The position numbers and the translations under genes are program-made. This document shows positions 1-9,170 of a stretch of 40,469 bases of DNA, piece by piece (position 1 is the stretch's first letter; each line of letters begins with the position of its first letter). The DNA comes from Gammaproteobacteria bacterium (GTDB lineage Bacteria; Pseudomonadota; Gammaproteobacteria; SZUA-229): contig JAOUKT010000028.1 in assembly GCA_029882395.1 (NCBI GenBank), positions 1 to 40,469 of the forward strand, given 5' to 3'. The notes beneath the pieces were generated by a model. It did not search any database. It saw only the letters and a program-made list of their open reading frames with translations, and was not told the origin of the DNA.

Positions 1-866
1 TTACATTTTACACTGTCTTTCTCTGTCATTAAGACAGGAAAGTCATCATCAAAATTTAAATCATCATCAGTAAACTGATAATGATCCGGAAATGCGTGTT
101 CTATTATTTTTAAGCCTGAAGCTTTTAACATTGTGAAGAATCGCTGAGGGTTGCCGATACCTGCCACGGCATGCACAGACTGACTGTTAAAACAATCCAG
201 CGATTTAATTTCGCCACTTTGAAGATGCGCTACAGAAACGGGTATTATTTTAAAAGAGTAGAGCTGATCACCGCCGTTATAAAGGCACCAGCTTTTTTCA
301 CTCAGGCTTGACACCGGCTCGCGCAATGGTCCTGCCGGCAGACAAAAGCCGTTGCCGAACCGACGTTCATTATCAATAACAACCAGCTCCAGATCTCGCT
401 GCATGCGGTAGTGCTGCAAACCATCGTCGGCTAAAATAATATCGATCTTGTTTTGCTGGCAGAGTAATGTTGCATCCTCGACCCTGTCCGGGCCAACTAC
501 AATCGGTAGCTTTGTGCGCTGATACAGTTGCACAGGCTCATCACCGGAAACGGTTGCCGAAGCCTCATGAGTTAACTGATGTGGCCATGGCCCGGTACCG
601 CCGTAACCTCTGGAGATAATTCCTACATTAAGCCCCCATGAGCTAAATAATTTGCACAGCTCAATAATTAAAGGCGTTTTACCTGTACCGCCGACAGAAA
701 TATTACCCACGACAAGTACCGGTTTTTCGGCTTTATACGATTTCAAAATACCGCTTTTATAGGCTTTTTTTCTGAGCCAGACCAGCAGGCAGAAAACTAA
801 AGAAACTGGCCACAGTATCCAGGCCACCGGGTTTTTGTTATACCAATAATGATCGAGAGGTTTCAT
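1..866 (-). CDS. lpxK: Tetraacyldisaccharide 4'-kinase LpxK (3' end cut by window)
   Basis: LpxK phosphorylates the 4' position of the tetraacyldisaccharide-1-phosphate lipid A precursor at the inner face of the inner membrane. Reading from the ATG at 866 gives 288 complete codons with no stop before the window edge, so roughly the last 40 residues of a usual ~330-residue enzyme are missing. A hydrophobic N-terminal anchor lies at about residues 14-30. The P-loop GNISVGGTGKT is at 54-64, SRGYGG at 85-90 and DDGLQH at 147-152. The visible end carries MTEKDSVKC, the conserved C-terminal MTEKD signature. It lies 51 bases after msbA, the usual msbA-lpxK order, and is probably cotranscribed with it. 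Identification is secure. Confidence 0.96.
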   Translation of the reverse strand, partial: MKPLDHYWYNKNPVAWILWPVSLVFCLLVWLRKKAYKSGILKSYKAEKPVLVVGNISVGGTGKTPLIIELCKLFSSWGLNVGIISRGYGGTGPWPHQLTHEASATVSGDEPVQLYQRTKLPIVVGPDRVEDATLLCQQNKIDIILADDGLQHYRMQRDLELVVIDNERRFGNGFCLPAGPLREPVSSLSEKSWCLYNGGDQLYSFKIIPVSVAHLQSGEIKSLDCFNSQSVHAVAGIGNPQRFFTMLKASGLKIIEHAFPDHYQFTDDDLNFDDDFPVLMTEKDSVKC

Positions 867-917
867 CTGTTTCAATCATTTGCCAAAAGCATTAAGTCAC
901 GTCTTTGCAGCGGCATG

Positions 918-2717
918 TTAATCAACGAGTCTGTGCTCTTGTGGCGTTTGCTGGCTATCCGCGGCACTGGTATCTTTAAACTGAATCTGATGCAGGGCGG
1001 CATAATGACCGTTTTCAAGTCTGATCAATTCCTGGTGAGTGCCCTGTTCTACAATCTGGCCATTATCCATCACAACAATTTTATCAGCATTTTCAATAGT
1101 GGAAAGCCGGTGTGCAATCACCAAAGTGGTTCTGTTTTTTACCAGCTCTTCCAGAGCTTCCTGAATATGTCGTTCAGATTCCGTATCCAGTGCAGACGTC
1201 GCCTCATCTAGAATTAAAATAGGCGCATTTCTCAATAGTGCTCTGGCGATAGCGATACGCTGGCGCTGCCCACCTGACAGCTGTATCCCGCCTTCACCAA
1301 CCCATGTATTTAAGCCATCAGGCAGTTCGTTAATAAACTCAATCGCATGCGCCGCTTCTGCCGCTTTAATAATGTCTTCATCACAGGCCTGCTGCATCAT
1401 CCCATAGGCAATATTCTCTTTCAGTGTTGCGCTGAAAATAATGGTTTCCTGTCCTACATAAGCGATGTGTTTTCTTAATGACTGCAGACTCAGGTCGCGG
1501 CAGTTATTACCGTCTACCTCAATCTGCCCCTGACTAACTTCATATAGTCGTGGCAACAAATTCACCAGCGTGGTTTTACCACTGCCAGAGCGGCCAACAA
1601 AGGCAACACTCTTGCCCGGCTCGATATGCAGATTAATATTACTTAATATTTGCCTGTGACTGCTTTCATATTGAAAGCTGACATTTTTATACTGTATATC
1701 ACCCACAACGTCACTCAGTTGCTTTTGGCCGCTGTCTTTTTCAGTCGGCTGATCGAGCAGCTCAAAAATACTGACCGAAGCCGCTATGCCTTTTTGTATA
1801 TCAACATTAACATTGGTTAATCGTTTCATCGGAGCGAACAGCATCATCATGGCAATAAAAAATGACATAAAGGTACCAACATCAATGTCTTCAATCACAC
1901 CTTTCATCGTTGCAATATAAATAACGCCTGCCAGTGCGATGGCAATGATTAACTGAATAATCGGCACACTCAGTGCGGTGGTAATAGCAAGCTTTAACTG
2001 CTGCCGTCTGTTTTGATTATTGATATTGCTAAAGGCATCAGTCTCGAATGACTGGCCACCGAATATTTTTACAACTCGCTGCGCACGAACACTCTGATCA
2101 ACAATGCTACTGACATCGCCCATTGAATTTTGGATACGGCGGCTGATCAGACGAAAACGCTTCGAGACAATAGCAATCAGAACACCGATTACCGGCGAGA
2201 CCACGATAAAAGTCAGCGTAAGAATAACGTTAAGGTATAACATCCAGCCAAATAACGCGATTAAGGTGACCGTGTCACGAATTAAGATTGTAATAGATTT
2301 TGTCGCCGCATTGGCAACCTGCTCGGCGTCATAAACAAATTTTGAAATGACCTTGCCGGTTTCTGTCTGATCAAAATACGTGTCTGGCAAGACCAGCATT
2401 TTGCTGAACATTTCATTGCGAACGGTCAAAATCAGATTGCGCCCTATCCAGCTCATGCCATAGCCAGAAACAAAGCTAGCGGCTGCCCTGACCACAAAGA
2501 TGCCAATTAATGCCAGCGGTACCCAGGCGATAACATCCGGGTCTTTATCGACGAAACTGCCGTTTAACATCGGCTCCATCAGGGCCGCAAAAGCCGTTTC
2601 CGTTAACGCCGCGACAATCATGCCGACTACTGCGAACAGAAAAACAACCCAATATTGCATAACGTAAGACAGCAAACGCTTATAAGTTTGCATCGAATCC
2701 GGTTTATTTTCTTGCAT
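918..2717 (-). CDS. msbA: Lipid A export ATP-binding/permease MsbA
   Basis: A 599-residue ABC half-transporter that flips lipid A-core across the inner membrane as a homodimer. The N-terminal ~310 residues form a six-helix membrane domain. The nucleotide-binding domain carries Walker A GRSGSGKTT (375-383), signature LSGGQRQR (480-487) and Walker B LILDEATSALD (501-511). Length matches E. coli MsbA (582). It sits between exbD upstream, with a 12-base gap, and lpxK downstream, so an exbB-exbD-msbA-lpxK operon is likely. The start ATG has no strong Shine-Dalgarno sequence. Family members also include other exporters, but the lpxK context makes MsbA by far the best reading. Confidence 0.95.
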   Translation of the reverse strand: MQENKPDSMQTYKRLLSYVMQYWVVFLFAVVGMIVAALTETAFAALMEPMLNGSFVDKDPDVIAWVPLALIGIFVVRAAASFVSGYGMSWIGRNLILTVRNEMFSKMLVLPDTYFDQTETGKVISKFVYDAEQVANAATKSITILIRDTVTLIALFGWMLYLNVILTLTFIVVSPVIGVLIAIVSKRFRLISRRIQNSMGDVSSIVDQSVRAQRVVKIFGGQSFETDAFSNINNQNRRQQLKLAITTALSVPIIQLIIAIALAGVIYIATMKGVIEDIDVGTFMSFFIAMMMLFAPMKRLTNVNVDIQKGIAASVSIFELLDQPTEKDSGQKQLSDVVGDIQYKNVSFQYESSHRQILSNINLHIEPGKSVAFVGRSGSGKTTLVNLLPRLYEVSQGQIEVDGNNCRDLSLQSLRKHIAYVGQETIIFSATLKENIAYGMMQQACDEDIIKAAEAAHAIEFINELPDGLNTWVGEGGIQLSGGQRQRIAIARALLRNAPILILDEATSALDTESERHIQEALEELVKNRTTLVIAHRLSTIENADKIVVMDNGQIVEQGTHQELIRLENGHYAALHQIQFKDTSAADSQQTPQEHRLVD

Positions 2718-2729
2718 AATTAATAATAC

Positions 2730-3143
2730 TTATTGTGATTGCAGGGTTGCTATTGAGAGTTTTACAAGACCTAACTGACTGGCTGCATCCATGGCCGTAA
2801 CAACCGACTGGTGAGGTGTTTTAGCATCGGCCCGTAAAATGACAAGCATGTCTGTTTTACCGCTGCTGACTTGTTTCAAGGCTGTCTTTAAAGTATCAAG
2901 AGAAGTATTCACCAGCTGACGGTCATTAATGAAATAGTGGCCCTTAGCATCGATACCAATCACAATCGATTTATCATTCTGCACTTCAGCTTGTGCCGTA
3001 GAATCGGGTAGTTGTATTTTTAGTTTTGCCTGTTTTTCAAACGTGGTTGAGACCATAAAAAATATCAGCAACAGAAAAACCACGTCTATCAGCGGCGTCA
3101 AGTTCAGCTCAACATTGTCTTCTCTGTCTGGTTTAAGGTTCAC
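2730..3143 (-). CDS. exbD: ExbD/TolR-family biopolymer transport protein
   Basis: A 137-residue protein with one N-terminal membrane helix (about 16-33) carrying the conserved proton-path aspartate (D20) in LTPLIDVVFLLLIFFMVSTT, followed by a periplasmic domain. This is the ExbD/TolR architecture. It starts with GTG inside a GTGA overlap with the exbB stop, so translation is probably coupled. With ExbB it should form a proton-driven motor energising an envelope process. Its place just upstream of msbA-lpxK is a recurrent gammaproteobacterial arrangement, and there is no tonB gene next to it. The exact client is unknown. Confidence 0.9.
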   Translation of the reverse strand: MNLKPDREDNVELNLTPLIDVVFLLLIFFMVSTTFEKQAKLKIQLPDSTAQAEVQNDKSIVIGIDAKGHYFINDRQLVNTSLDTLKTALKQVSSGKTDMLVILRADAKTPHQSVVTAMDAASQLGLVKLSIATLQSQ

Positions 3144-3769
3144 TTAATCATGCTCGACAGTTTAATGTTTTTAGAATGCATTACATCAACCAGTTTGATG
3201 GCTTCCTGTTCCATTTCTATTACCAGTTCATCAACCCTGCCGCGAAAATAGCGATGAAACATATACGCAACTATAGCAACGGTTAAACCTGCGGCTGTCG
3301 TGGTTAAAGCCTGGGAGATTCCGCCGGCTAATTCACCCGGATTACCCACGCCGACAATCGTTATCGCCGCAAAAACTTTAATCATGCCAATCACTGTTCC
3401 CAATAATCCTAATAACGGGGAAATTGCAGCAATCGTGCCCAGGGTATTTAAAAAACGGTCCATGCCATGCACAACATGGCGGCCTACCTCTTCGATGCTT
3501 TCTTTCATTCGGGCACGATCCGTCTGGCTATTCATAATGCCGGTGGCCAGGATTTTTCCTAATGCCGACTCATTACTAATGGCCTGAACTTTAGTTTGAT
3601 CAAGTTTGCCTTCTTTAATCCAGTGCCAGACACTGGCGACGAGATGCTGAGGGATAATTTTACTGCGACGTAAACTCCAAAAACGCTCTGCAACAATGCC
3701 TAAAGCAACAATTGAGCAGGCAATGATTGGAAACATTAACCAGCCCCCCGCTTTTACAAATTCAAACAC
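3140..3769 (-). CDS. exbB: MotA/TolQ/ExbB proton channel family protein
   Basis: Inner-membrane partner of ExbD. Three hydrophobic segments are visible: an N-terminal one around FVKAGGWLMFPIIACSIVAL, a second in AAISPLLGLLGTVIGMIKVF and a third in ALTTTAAGLTVAIVAYMF. The last two carry the glycine- and threonine-rich family signature. I chose the GTG at 3769 (209 residues) because family members begin close to the FEFVKAGGW motif and GGGAAG lies 8 bases upstream. An in-frame TTG at 3793 would add eight residues. The stop overlaps the exbD start by 4 bases. It is the first gene of the likely exbB-exbD-msbA-lpxK operon. Confidence 0.88.
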   Translation of the reverse strand: MFEFVKAGGWLMFPIIACSIVALGIVAERFWSLRRSKIIPQHLVASVWHWIKEGKLDQTKVQAISNESALGKILATGIMNSQTDRARMKESIEEVGRHVVHGMDRFLNTLGTIAAISPLLGLLGTVIGMIKVFAAITIVGVGNPGELAGGISQALTTTAAGLTVAIVAYMFHRYFRGRVDELVIEMEQEAIKLVDVMHSKNIKLSSMIK

Positions 3770-3894
3770 AGCAAATACTTCCCAGATCAACAATTAACAA
3801 ACACAGATGATACTAGATTTGCCCTGTTTTTACTAACCAAACCCACCGGCAAAGGTACAAAAATCTGTTTTTAGTCAATTACTTATGCCATTTA

Positions 3895-6228
3895 TCAAAA
3901 ATAATCACTGTTCGTCGTTCGATGCCAATATCGTCGATATTGTTGGCGATAGCTCAAAGCGCGTGCATTAAGGCTATTTTCGTCGACTATTAAGCTAATA
4001 TGGCCACTTTTAGCTGTATTTAACTGCGCTATACCCTGTTCTGTATAACGTGCCACAACCTTGGCATGTGGAAAGCGGTATCGATTCAGGTAGCCGCTTG
4101 AATAAATGGCTATTTTGGGATTAACGGCCTTTAAAAAGTCTCTAGAAGATGAGGTGTTGCTGCCATGGTGCGGAACGATTAAGACCGTTGCATTTAATGC
4201 TGAGGCCTGTTGTTTTAACAGTTCTTTTTCTGCCCGGCTCTCAATATCTGCTGTTATCAATACGCTGTTAACCGCATTACTGACTTTAAGCACACAGCTG
4301 TAATTGTTTCTTTTTTTATAGTCTTGACTCAATGGGTGTAACATTTCAAATGCAATACCGTCCCAGTTCCATTTCTGCCCCCTGACACACAGGCTCGAAT
4401 GAGCATGCGTTATTTTCTCGGTGTCTCTGCCAATAACGGCCGCTGTTTGAATATGGTCGATAACCGCTTGTGCACCGCCGATGTGGTCATTATCGCCGTT
4501 GCTGATAATTAGCCGGTCGAGTTTGCGAACACCCTGGTTTCTTAGAAAAGGCACGACCACTTTTTCGCCAAGATCAAAGCGCTGACTAAATTTGGCGCCC
4601 GCATCAAACAATAAATTATGATCTTTGGTTTTAATATAAACCGATAAGCCCTGACCCACATCCAGCACATGCAATTCGAAAGCATTATCCGGCAATGATT
4701 GAGCTTTTGAGGTAAATAAAGGCAATAGCAGCAACACAGATAATGCTCTTGCCGGAAAGGCATAAGGTGAAAAAAGCAATAACAGCCCGGTCAGGGCTAA
4801 CAGCAAAGAAATAATACTCGACTCGCTATGAACCCAGACTGAAAACGGGTATTCCGAGAGGACACGTAAAACCATGACAAGGTATGACAAGCTGTCTGCT
4901 GAAAAGGCGATCAAGACCGATGACAAGGCCGAAAAAAACGGAGCCAGCAGTAAAGCCAGCATAATAACAGGCAAGATCAACAGACCTACCGCCGGAATAG
5001 CGATGAGATTGGCAACTAATGCAATAACAGATGCCTGATGAAAGAAATACAGACTCAATGGCATCAGCGCCACTATCACCACAATTTGTGGCCATAGCCA
5101 GAGCATAACCTTGTTTCTGCCCTTCATACGTCCCGATATACCGTAACTGATGGCCGCCACGGCCAAAAAGGATAACCAGAAACCTACTGATAGAACGCAG
5201 CTTGGAGAAATGAACAAAACAATGATCAAGGCCGCCGACAAGCTGTGCAATACACCAAGCTGGCGGTAAAAAAACAATCCGGTATAAACCACTGCAAGCA
5301 TGATCAGTGCTCGCTGAGTCGGTATGGTAAATCCGGCTAAAGCAGCATAAACAAAAGCGGCACTAAAACTCAGCAGCAAAAGACGTCGACCATCAATGTG
5401 CCGGTTTAAGTATTTAATTCTGGCCAACTGATGCAGGCCAAACCAGACAAATCCGGCTATCAAACCGATATGCAGCCCTGAAATAGCCATTAAGTGATTG
5501 GTACCGGTTTTAATCAAGACTTGCCAGATATCGGCATTCATATCGCCCCGATAACCAATTGCCAGGGCATTTACTAAGGCCGCCATTTCAGGCTTTGCGT
5601 TGTCGGTAATCTTTTGTCTGATGGTATGGCGCAGTCGATCAACGATTGAGACGCCACTGGCTGCTGCCAGTTTTTTGTTTAAAGGGTGCTTTCTAATGTA
5701 GCCGGTCGCCTGGATGTTTTGCTGGTACAGCCAGGCTTCATAATCAAAGCCGCCCGGGTTTTGCAACCCAGAAGGCGGTTTTAACCTGACCACGAACTGC
5801 CAGCGGTCACCGGCTATCAATTCAACATTAGAGTAATACCAGCTTAGCCTGATATATTCAGGAACGGGGCCTGTATAGCCTTCGAGTTCAAAGCTTTCAA
5901 TATTAAACCTGAACTTTGTAGACCGTGTTTGGCGAACAGCTAAATCATCGACACTGCCGGTGATCAGTATGTTTTGCCCGGCAAGGCTCTCATCAACTAC
6001 CGACTGAAGATATTGCCAGCCTTGCAGATTGGCCCAAAAGAAGCCTGAAAACAGCCAAATCAGCCAATATTGCTGCCTGGAATAATAGCAAAATACGATC
6101 ACTGGAAATAACACAGCAGACCAATACAATGGTACTAACTCTGGCTGTGATTGCATGCCCAGCACGCCTGCAAAAAACGCCAGTGCAAACACCGGCAACA
6201 TTATCCCGCTCGGTAATGACCTCATCAT
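3895..6228 (-). CDS. comEC: DNA internalization channel ComEC/Rec2
   Basis: A 777-residue polytopic protein expected to carry transforming DNA across the inner membrane. It has an N-terminal DUF4131-type region with helices and a soluble OB-like part (about 25-190), a central ComEC/Rec2 competence domain with many helices (about 210-500, including TNHLMAISGLHIGLIAG at 243-259), and a C-terminal metallo-beta-lactamase-like domain from about 517 (DVGQG at 522-526, later PHHGSNTSSS). In that domain the usual HxDxDH is NGDNDH (577-582), with Asn in place of the first His. AGGA lies 6 bases before the first ATG. It is a single gene diverging from the DUF2062 gene; comEA lies elsewhere in the window. 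Confidence 0.93.
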   Translation of the reverse strand: MMRSLPSGIMLPVFALAFFAGVLGMQSQPELVPLYWSAVLFPVIVFCYYSRQQYWLIWLFSGFFWANLQGWQYLQSVVDESLAGQNILITGSVDDLAVRQTRSTKFRFNIESFELEGYTGPVPEYIRLSWYYSNVELIAGDRWQFVVRLKPPSGLQNPGGFDYEAWLYQQNIQATGYIRKHPLNKKLAAASGVSIVDRLRHTIRQKITDNAKPEMAALVNALAIGYRGDMNADIWQVLIKTGTNHLMAISGLHIGLIAGFVWFGLHQLARIKYLNRHIDGRRLLLLSFSAAFVYAALAGFTIPTQRALIMLAVVYTGLFFYRQLGVLHSLSAALIIVLFISPSCVLSVGFWLSFLAVAAISYGISGRMKGRNKVMLWLWPQIVVIVALMPLSLYFFHQASVIALVANLIAIPAVGLLILPVIMLALLLAPFFSALSSVLIAFSADSLSYLVMVLRVLSEYPFSVWVHSESSIISLLLALTGLLLLFSPYAFPARALSVLLLLPLFTSKAQSLPDNAFELHVLDVGQGLSVYIKTKDHNLLFDAGAKFSQRFDLGEKVVVPFLRNQGVRKLDRLIISNGDNDHIGGAQAVIDHIQTAAVIGRDTEKITHAHSSLCVRGQKWNWDGIAFEMLHPLSQDYKKRNNYSCVLKVSNAVNSVLITADIESRAEKELLKQQASALNATVLIVPHHGSNTSSSRDFLKAVNPKIAIYSSGYLNRYRFPHAKVVARYTEQGIAQLNTAKSGHISLIVDENSLNARALSYRQQYRRYWHRTTNSDYF

Positions 6229-6327
6229 GGAACGTCCTTGTTATCTGTTGACCAGCTTAACGATGCAGCCAGTGTAACAGAGCGTTTATATGAGCGGCTT
6301 AATTATGCGTCAATCTGTTTGATACGG

Positions 6328-6333
6328 TATAAT
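6328..6333 (+). promoter_or_regulatory. Candidate -10 element for the DUF2062 gene
   Basis: A perfect TATAAT lies 41 bases before the ATG of the DUF2062 gene, in the 146-base divergent gap with comEC. I find no convincing -35 hexamer at 16-18 bases, so this is a partial match. Confidence 0.35.
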
Positions 6334-6374
6334 ATTAGCTGGATAATCGACGATAACATTTTAGAACAATCAAC

Positions 6375-6893
6375 ATGCCCAAGCGCTTTATTAAGAAGTA
6401 TATGCCGGATCCGCATACGATCCGTGAACACAAATCGTTGCAGATGTTCGGTAGCCTGCTCCATGATCCTAATCTATGGCACTTAAATCGCCGCTCAGTT
6501 GCCAAAGCGTTTGCCGTGGGTCTTTTCTTTATGATGATGCCAGTGCCTTTCCAGATGGCTCTGGCCGCCGGTGCCGCTATCATTATCAGGAGTAATTTAC
6601 CTATTTCCGTAATTCTTGTCTGGATCAGCAACCCAATAACAATGCCGCCTATGTTCTACTTTGCATACCGGTTCGGTGCCTGGATCTTACAGACTCCTGA
6701 AGCTGAATTTGCTTTTGAGCCAACAATGGACTGGTTACTCAACGGCATGACAGCAATCTGGTTTCCTTTTTTGTTCGGCTGTCTCTTACTCGGCACGATT
6801 TTTTCAGTACTTGGCTACATCACAATTCGGCTGTTATGGCGCTTGTCGATTGTCAAAAGAATTAACCTTCGAAAGAATTCCCGGTCTTCGTAG
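6375..6893 (+). CDS. DUF2062 domain membrane protein
   Basis: A 172-residue protein with the DUF2062 pattern: a basic N-terminus, then a long hydrophobic region (about 50-110, with AVGLFFMMMPVPFQMALAAG and WISNPITMPPMFYFAYRFG) and a further hydrophobic stretch near 130-155. Members are small inner-membrane proteins of unknown role. It is the first gene of a plus-strand group with the Nudix, mnmA and hflD genes and diverges from comEC. The function cannot be named from sequence. Confidence 0.85.
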   Translation: MPKRFIKKYMPDPHTIREHKSLQMFGSLLHDPNLWHLNRRSVAKAFAVGLFFMMMPVPFQMALAAGAAIIIRSNLPISVILVWISNPITMPPMFYFAYRFGAWILQTPEAEFAFEPTMDWLLNGMTAIWFPFLFGCLLLGTIFSVLGYITIRLLWRLSIVKRINLRKNSRSS

Positions 6894-6917
6894 CCGATAT
6901 CAATCTGGAGCCACGCT

Positions 6918-7364
6918 ATGACCTGGAAACCACATGTAACAGTGGCAGCTGTAATTGAAGATAAGCAGAAATTTTTACTGGTTGAAGAATGGGTTGACGG
7001 CAAAAAAGTACTTAACCAACCAGCCGGACACGTTGAACCTGACGAAAGCTTTATTAACGCAGCTATCCGCGAAACCGAAGAAGAAGCCGCCTGTGTGTTT
7101 CAGCCTGAATTTTTAGTCGGGCTCTACCGCTGGAAGCTGCTTGAAAAAGACCGCACCTATATTCGTTTATGTTTTGCTGGCACGCTAACTAAGACTCTTG
7201 AAAACCAGTCACTCGATACCGATATTATCAGAACCCGATGGCTCAGTTATGCAGAAATTATTAATCACCGGGAACAGTTAAGAAGCCCGCTGGTTTTACA
7301 ATGCATTAACGATTACCGGCTCGGAAAAAACTTTCCACTCGACTTACTAAAAGACCTGGAATAA
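6918..7364 (+). CDS. nudJ: Nudix hydrolase, NudJ-like
   Basis: A 148-residue Nudix hydrolase. [12 protein letters not shown] is followed by RETEEEAAC, aligning with GX5EX7REUXEEXGU over 37-59: Gly37, Glu43, Arg51-Glu52 and the metal-binding Glu55-Glu56 are present, but the late glycine is Ala58. Length and the QPAGH motif resemble E. coli NudJ (phosphatase for HMP-PP and nucleoside di- and triphosphates), which also sits just before mnmA-hflD in E. coli-like gene order. GGAG lies 7 bases before the ATG. Substrate is inferred from context and similarity only. Confidence 0.88.
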   Translation: MTWKPHVTVAAVIEDKQKFLLVEEWVDGKKVLNQPAGHVEPDESFINAAIRETEEEAACVFQPEFLVGLYRWKLLEKDRTYIRLCFAGTLTKTLENQSLDTDIIRTRWLSYAEIINHREQLRSPLVLQCINDYRLGKNFPLDLLKDLE

Positions 7365-7369
7365 AGACC

Positions 7370-8458
7370 TTGCAGAAAAAGAACATTATTGTAGGAATGT
7401 CCGGCGGTGTTGACTCATCGGTAGCCGCTCTGTTGCTATTGCAACAAGGTCATCATGTCGAAGGCCTGTTTATGAAAAACTGGGAAGATGATGATGCGGA
7501 GGATTACTGTGCTGCTGCCGAAGATCTGGCCGACGCTCAATCAGTTTGTGACAAACTGGGTATCAAGCTACACAGCGTTAATTTTTCTGACCAGTACTGG
7601 GATCGCGTGTTCCAGAATTTTCTTGATGAATATAAAGCCGGACGCACACCCAACCCCGATATTCTTTGCAATAAAGAAATCAAGTTTAAAGCCTTTCTTG
7701 ACTACGCAATCGAACTCGGTGCCGATTATATCGCCACCGGCCATTATGCTCGCCGCGCGCATCATGAGAACAAATTTCAGCTCTTAAAAGGCCTTGATCA
7801 CAATAAGGACCAGAGTTATTTCCTCTATACCTTGGGCCAGCGGCAACTGGAAAAATCACTCTTTCCTATCGGCGAACTGGAGAAACCTGCCGTCAGAGCG
7901 ATGGCCGACAAGGCCGGGCTTATCACCTATGACAAAAAAGACAGCACCGGTATTTGTTTCATTGGCGAAAGAAAATTCAAAGACTTCCTCGAACGATACC
8001 TGCCAGCCCAGCCTGGAGAAATCCACGACCCGCAAGGCAACTGTATCGGCAAGCATCACGGTCTGATGTATTACACACTGGGACAGCGCAAAGGTCTGGG
8101 CATAGGCGGTCTTAAGGACTCATCTGAGGAGCCCTGGTTCAGTGTTAGTAAAGATTTAGAAAACAACATTCTGGTCGCCGCGCAGGGAATCGATAACAAA
8201 CGGCTTTACCATGATACGCTTTTCGCGTCTCAGCTCACATGGACCGCTAAAGCTCCGGACATTCCATTTGGCTGCATGGCAAAAAACCGTTATCGTCAGG
8301 CCGACCAGCCCTGTACTATTGTTCAGCTGGATGCTGACACCTGTAGAGTCGAATTTAAACAAGCTCAGCGTGCCATCACACCGGGTCAGTCAATTGTTTT
8401 TTATGCCGATGATGAATGCCTGGGTGGTGGGATTATTGATTCCATGCACAATCGATAA
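7370..8458 (+). CDS. mnmA: tRNA-specific 2-thiouridylase MnmA
   Basis: MnmA adenylates and thiolates U34 of the Lys, Glu and Gln tRNAs. The 362-residue product has the PP-loop SGGVDSS (11-17) and the two catalytic cysteines, Cys100 in NPDILCNKE and Cys196 in [10 protein letters not shown]. The C-terminal part contains [17 protein letters not shown]. Translation appears to begin at a TTG 5 bases after the Nudix stop. The next in-frame ATG falls directly before the PP-loop and would remove the first strand, so the TTG is preferred. It is cotranscribed with the Nudix gene before it and hflD after it. Confidence 0.95.
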   Translation: MQKKNIIVGMSGGVDSSVAALLLLQQGHHVEGLFMKNWEDDDAEDYCAAAEDLADAQSVCDKLGIKLHSVNFSDQYWDRVFQNFLDEYKAGRTPNPDILCNKEIKFKAFLDYAIELGADYIATGHYARRAHHENKFQLLKGLDHNKDQSYFLYTLGQRQLEKSLFPIGELEKPAVRAMADKAGLITYDKKDSTGICFIGERKFKDFLERYLPAQPGEIHDPQGNCIGKHHGLMYYTLGQRKGLGIGGLKDSSEEPWFSVSKDLENNILVAAQGIDNKRLYHDTLFASQLTWTAKAPDIPFGCMAKNRYRQADQPCTIVQLDADTCRVEFKQAQRAITPGQSIVFYADDECLGGGIIDSMHNR

Positions 8459-8478
8459 CAACCAACGATATAGATAAT

Positions 8479-9102
8479 ATGCCATATACACAAACAGACA
8501 AAACCATAGCACTTGCTGGCATTTACCAGGCCGCTCAACTCGTTAAAGACATCGCATGGCAGGGTAAAACTAACCCGACTGCAATGGCGTCGAGCCTGGA
8601 AAGCCTGCTAAATTTTAACGCCCCTGATGTGTTGTCAGTTTATGGTGACCTCAGCGGTATTATTCAGGGTCTTCGAACACTGCAAAACCAGCTTGATAAC
8701 CAGTCTCAAAATAGAAACACTGATATCATGCGCTACGTTATCACATTGATACACCTGCAACGAAAACTAGAAAAAAACCCTGAAATACTCGATCAAATAA
8801 GTAGCCGACTTGACAGCGTTAAATCACAGCTTGATTATTTTGACTTGTCCCATAAAAACACGATTGCGAAGCTGGCAGATATATACAAGACGACTATCAG
8901 TACTATACAGCCAAAAATTATTGTCGAAGGTGAGCAGGTCTATTTATCCAATAATGATAATGCTGATAAAATACGTGCACTTTTGCTGGCCGGCATACGT
9001 GCTGCGGTTTTATGGCGTCAAACCGGTGGTTCCCGACTGCAGCTAATATTTGCCAGAAACAAATACGTGAAGACCGCAAGGGAACTCGCTAAAAAAATAT
9101 AA
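8479..9102 (+). CDS. hflD: High frequency lysogenization protein HflD homolog
   Basis: A 207-residue, mainly helical protein with the HflD N-terminal pattern, ALAGIYQAAQLVKDIAWQGK. In E. coli, HflD is a membrane-associated protein that binds the lambda CII activator; its cellular role beyond that is unclear. It follows mnmA by 20 bases, the standard gammaproteobacterial mnmA-hflD pair. Length agrees with E. coli (213). No good Shine-Dalgarno sequence precedes the ATG, so it may be translated by coupling from mnmA. Confidence 0.9.
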   Translation: MPYTQTDKTIALAGIYQAAQLVKDIAWQGKTNPTAMASSLESLLNFNAPDVLSVYGDLSGIIQGLRTLQNQLDNQSQNRNTDIMRYVITLIHLQRKLEKNPEILDQISSRLDSVKSQLDYFDLSHKNTIAKLADIYKTTISTIQPKIIVEGEQVYLSNNDNADKIRALLLAGIRAAVLWRQTGGSRLQLIFARNKYVKTARELAKKI

Positions 9103-9170
9103 CAGATGCCGGTTAGCTTAAATGCAGCCCGGCTTTGTTCTTAATCAAGGCCGATTAATCATTAATCCGC

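Noticed and set aside
849..1211. 120-codon plus-strand reading frame opposite the end of msbA
   Set aside because: It lies antisense to the conserved MsbA nucleotide-binding domain and has no recognisable protein features or ribosome site.
6335..6631. 98-codon minus-strand frame opposite the DUF2062 gene
   Set aside because: It is a shadow of a recognisable family on the other strand, with no recognisable domain of its own.
9153..9167. Palindrome GATTAAT C ATTAATC between hflD and the phosphorylase gene
   Set aside because: It is short, A/T rich and has no U-tract, so it is not a convincing terminator; an operator is possible but unsupported.
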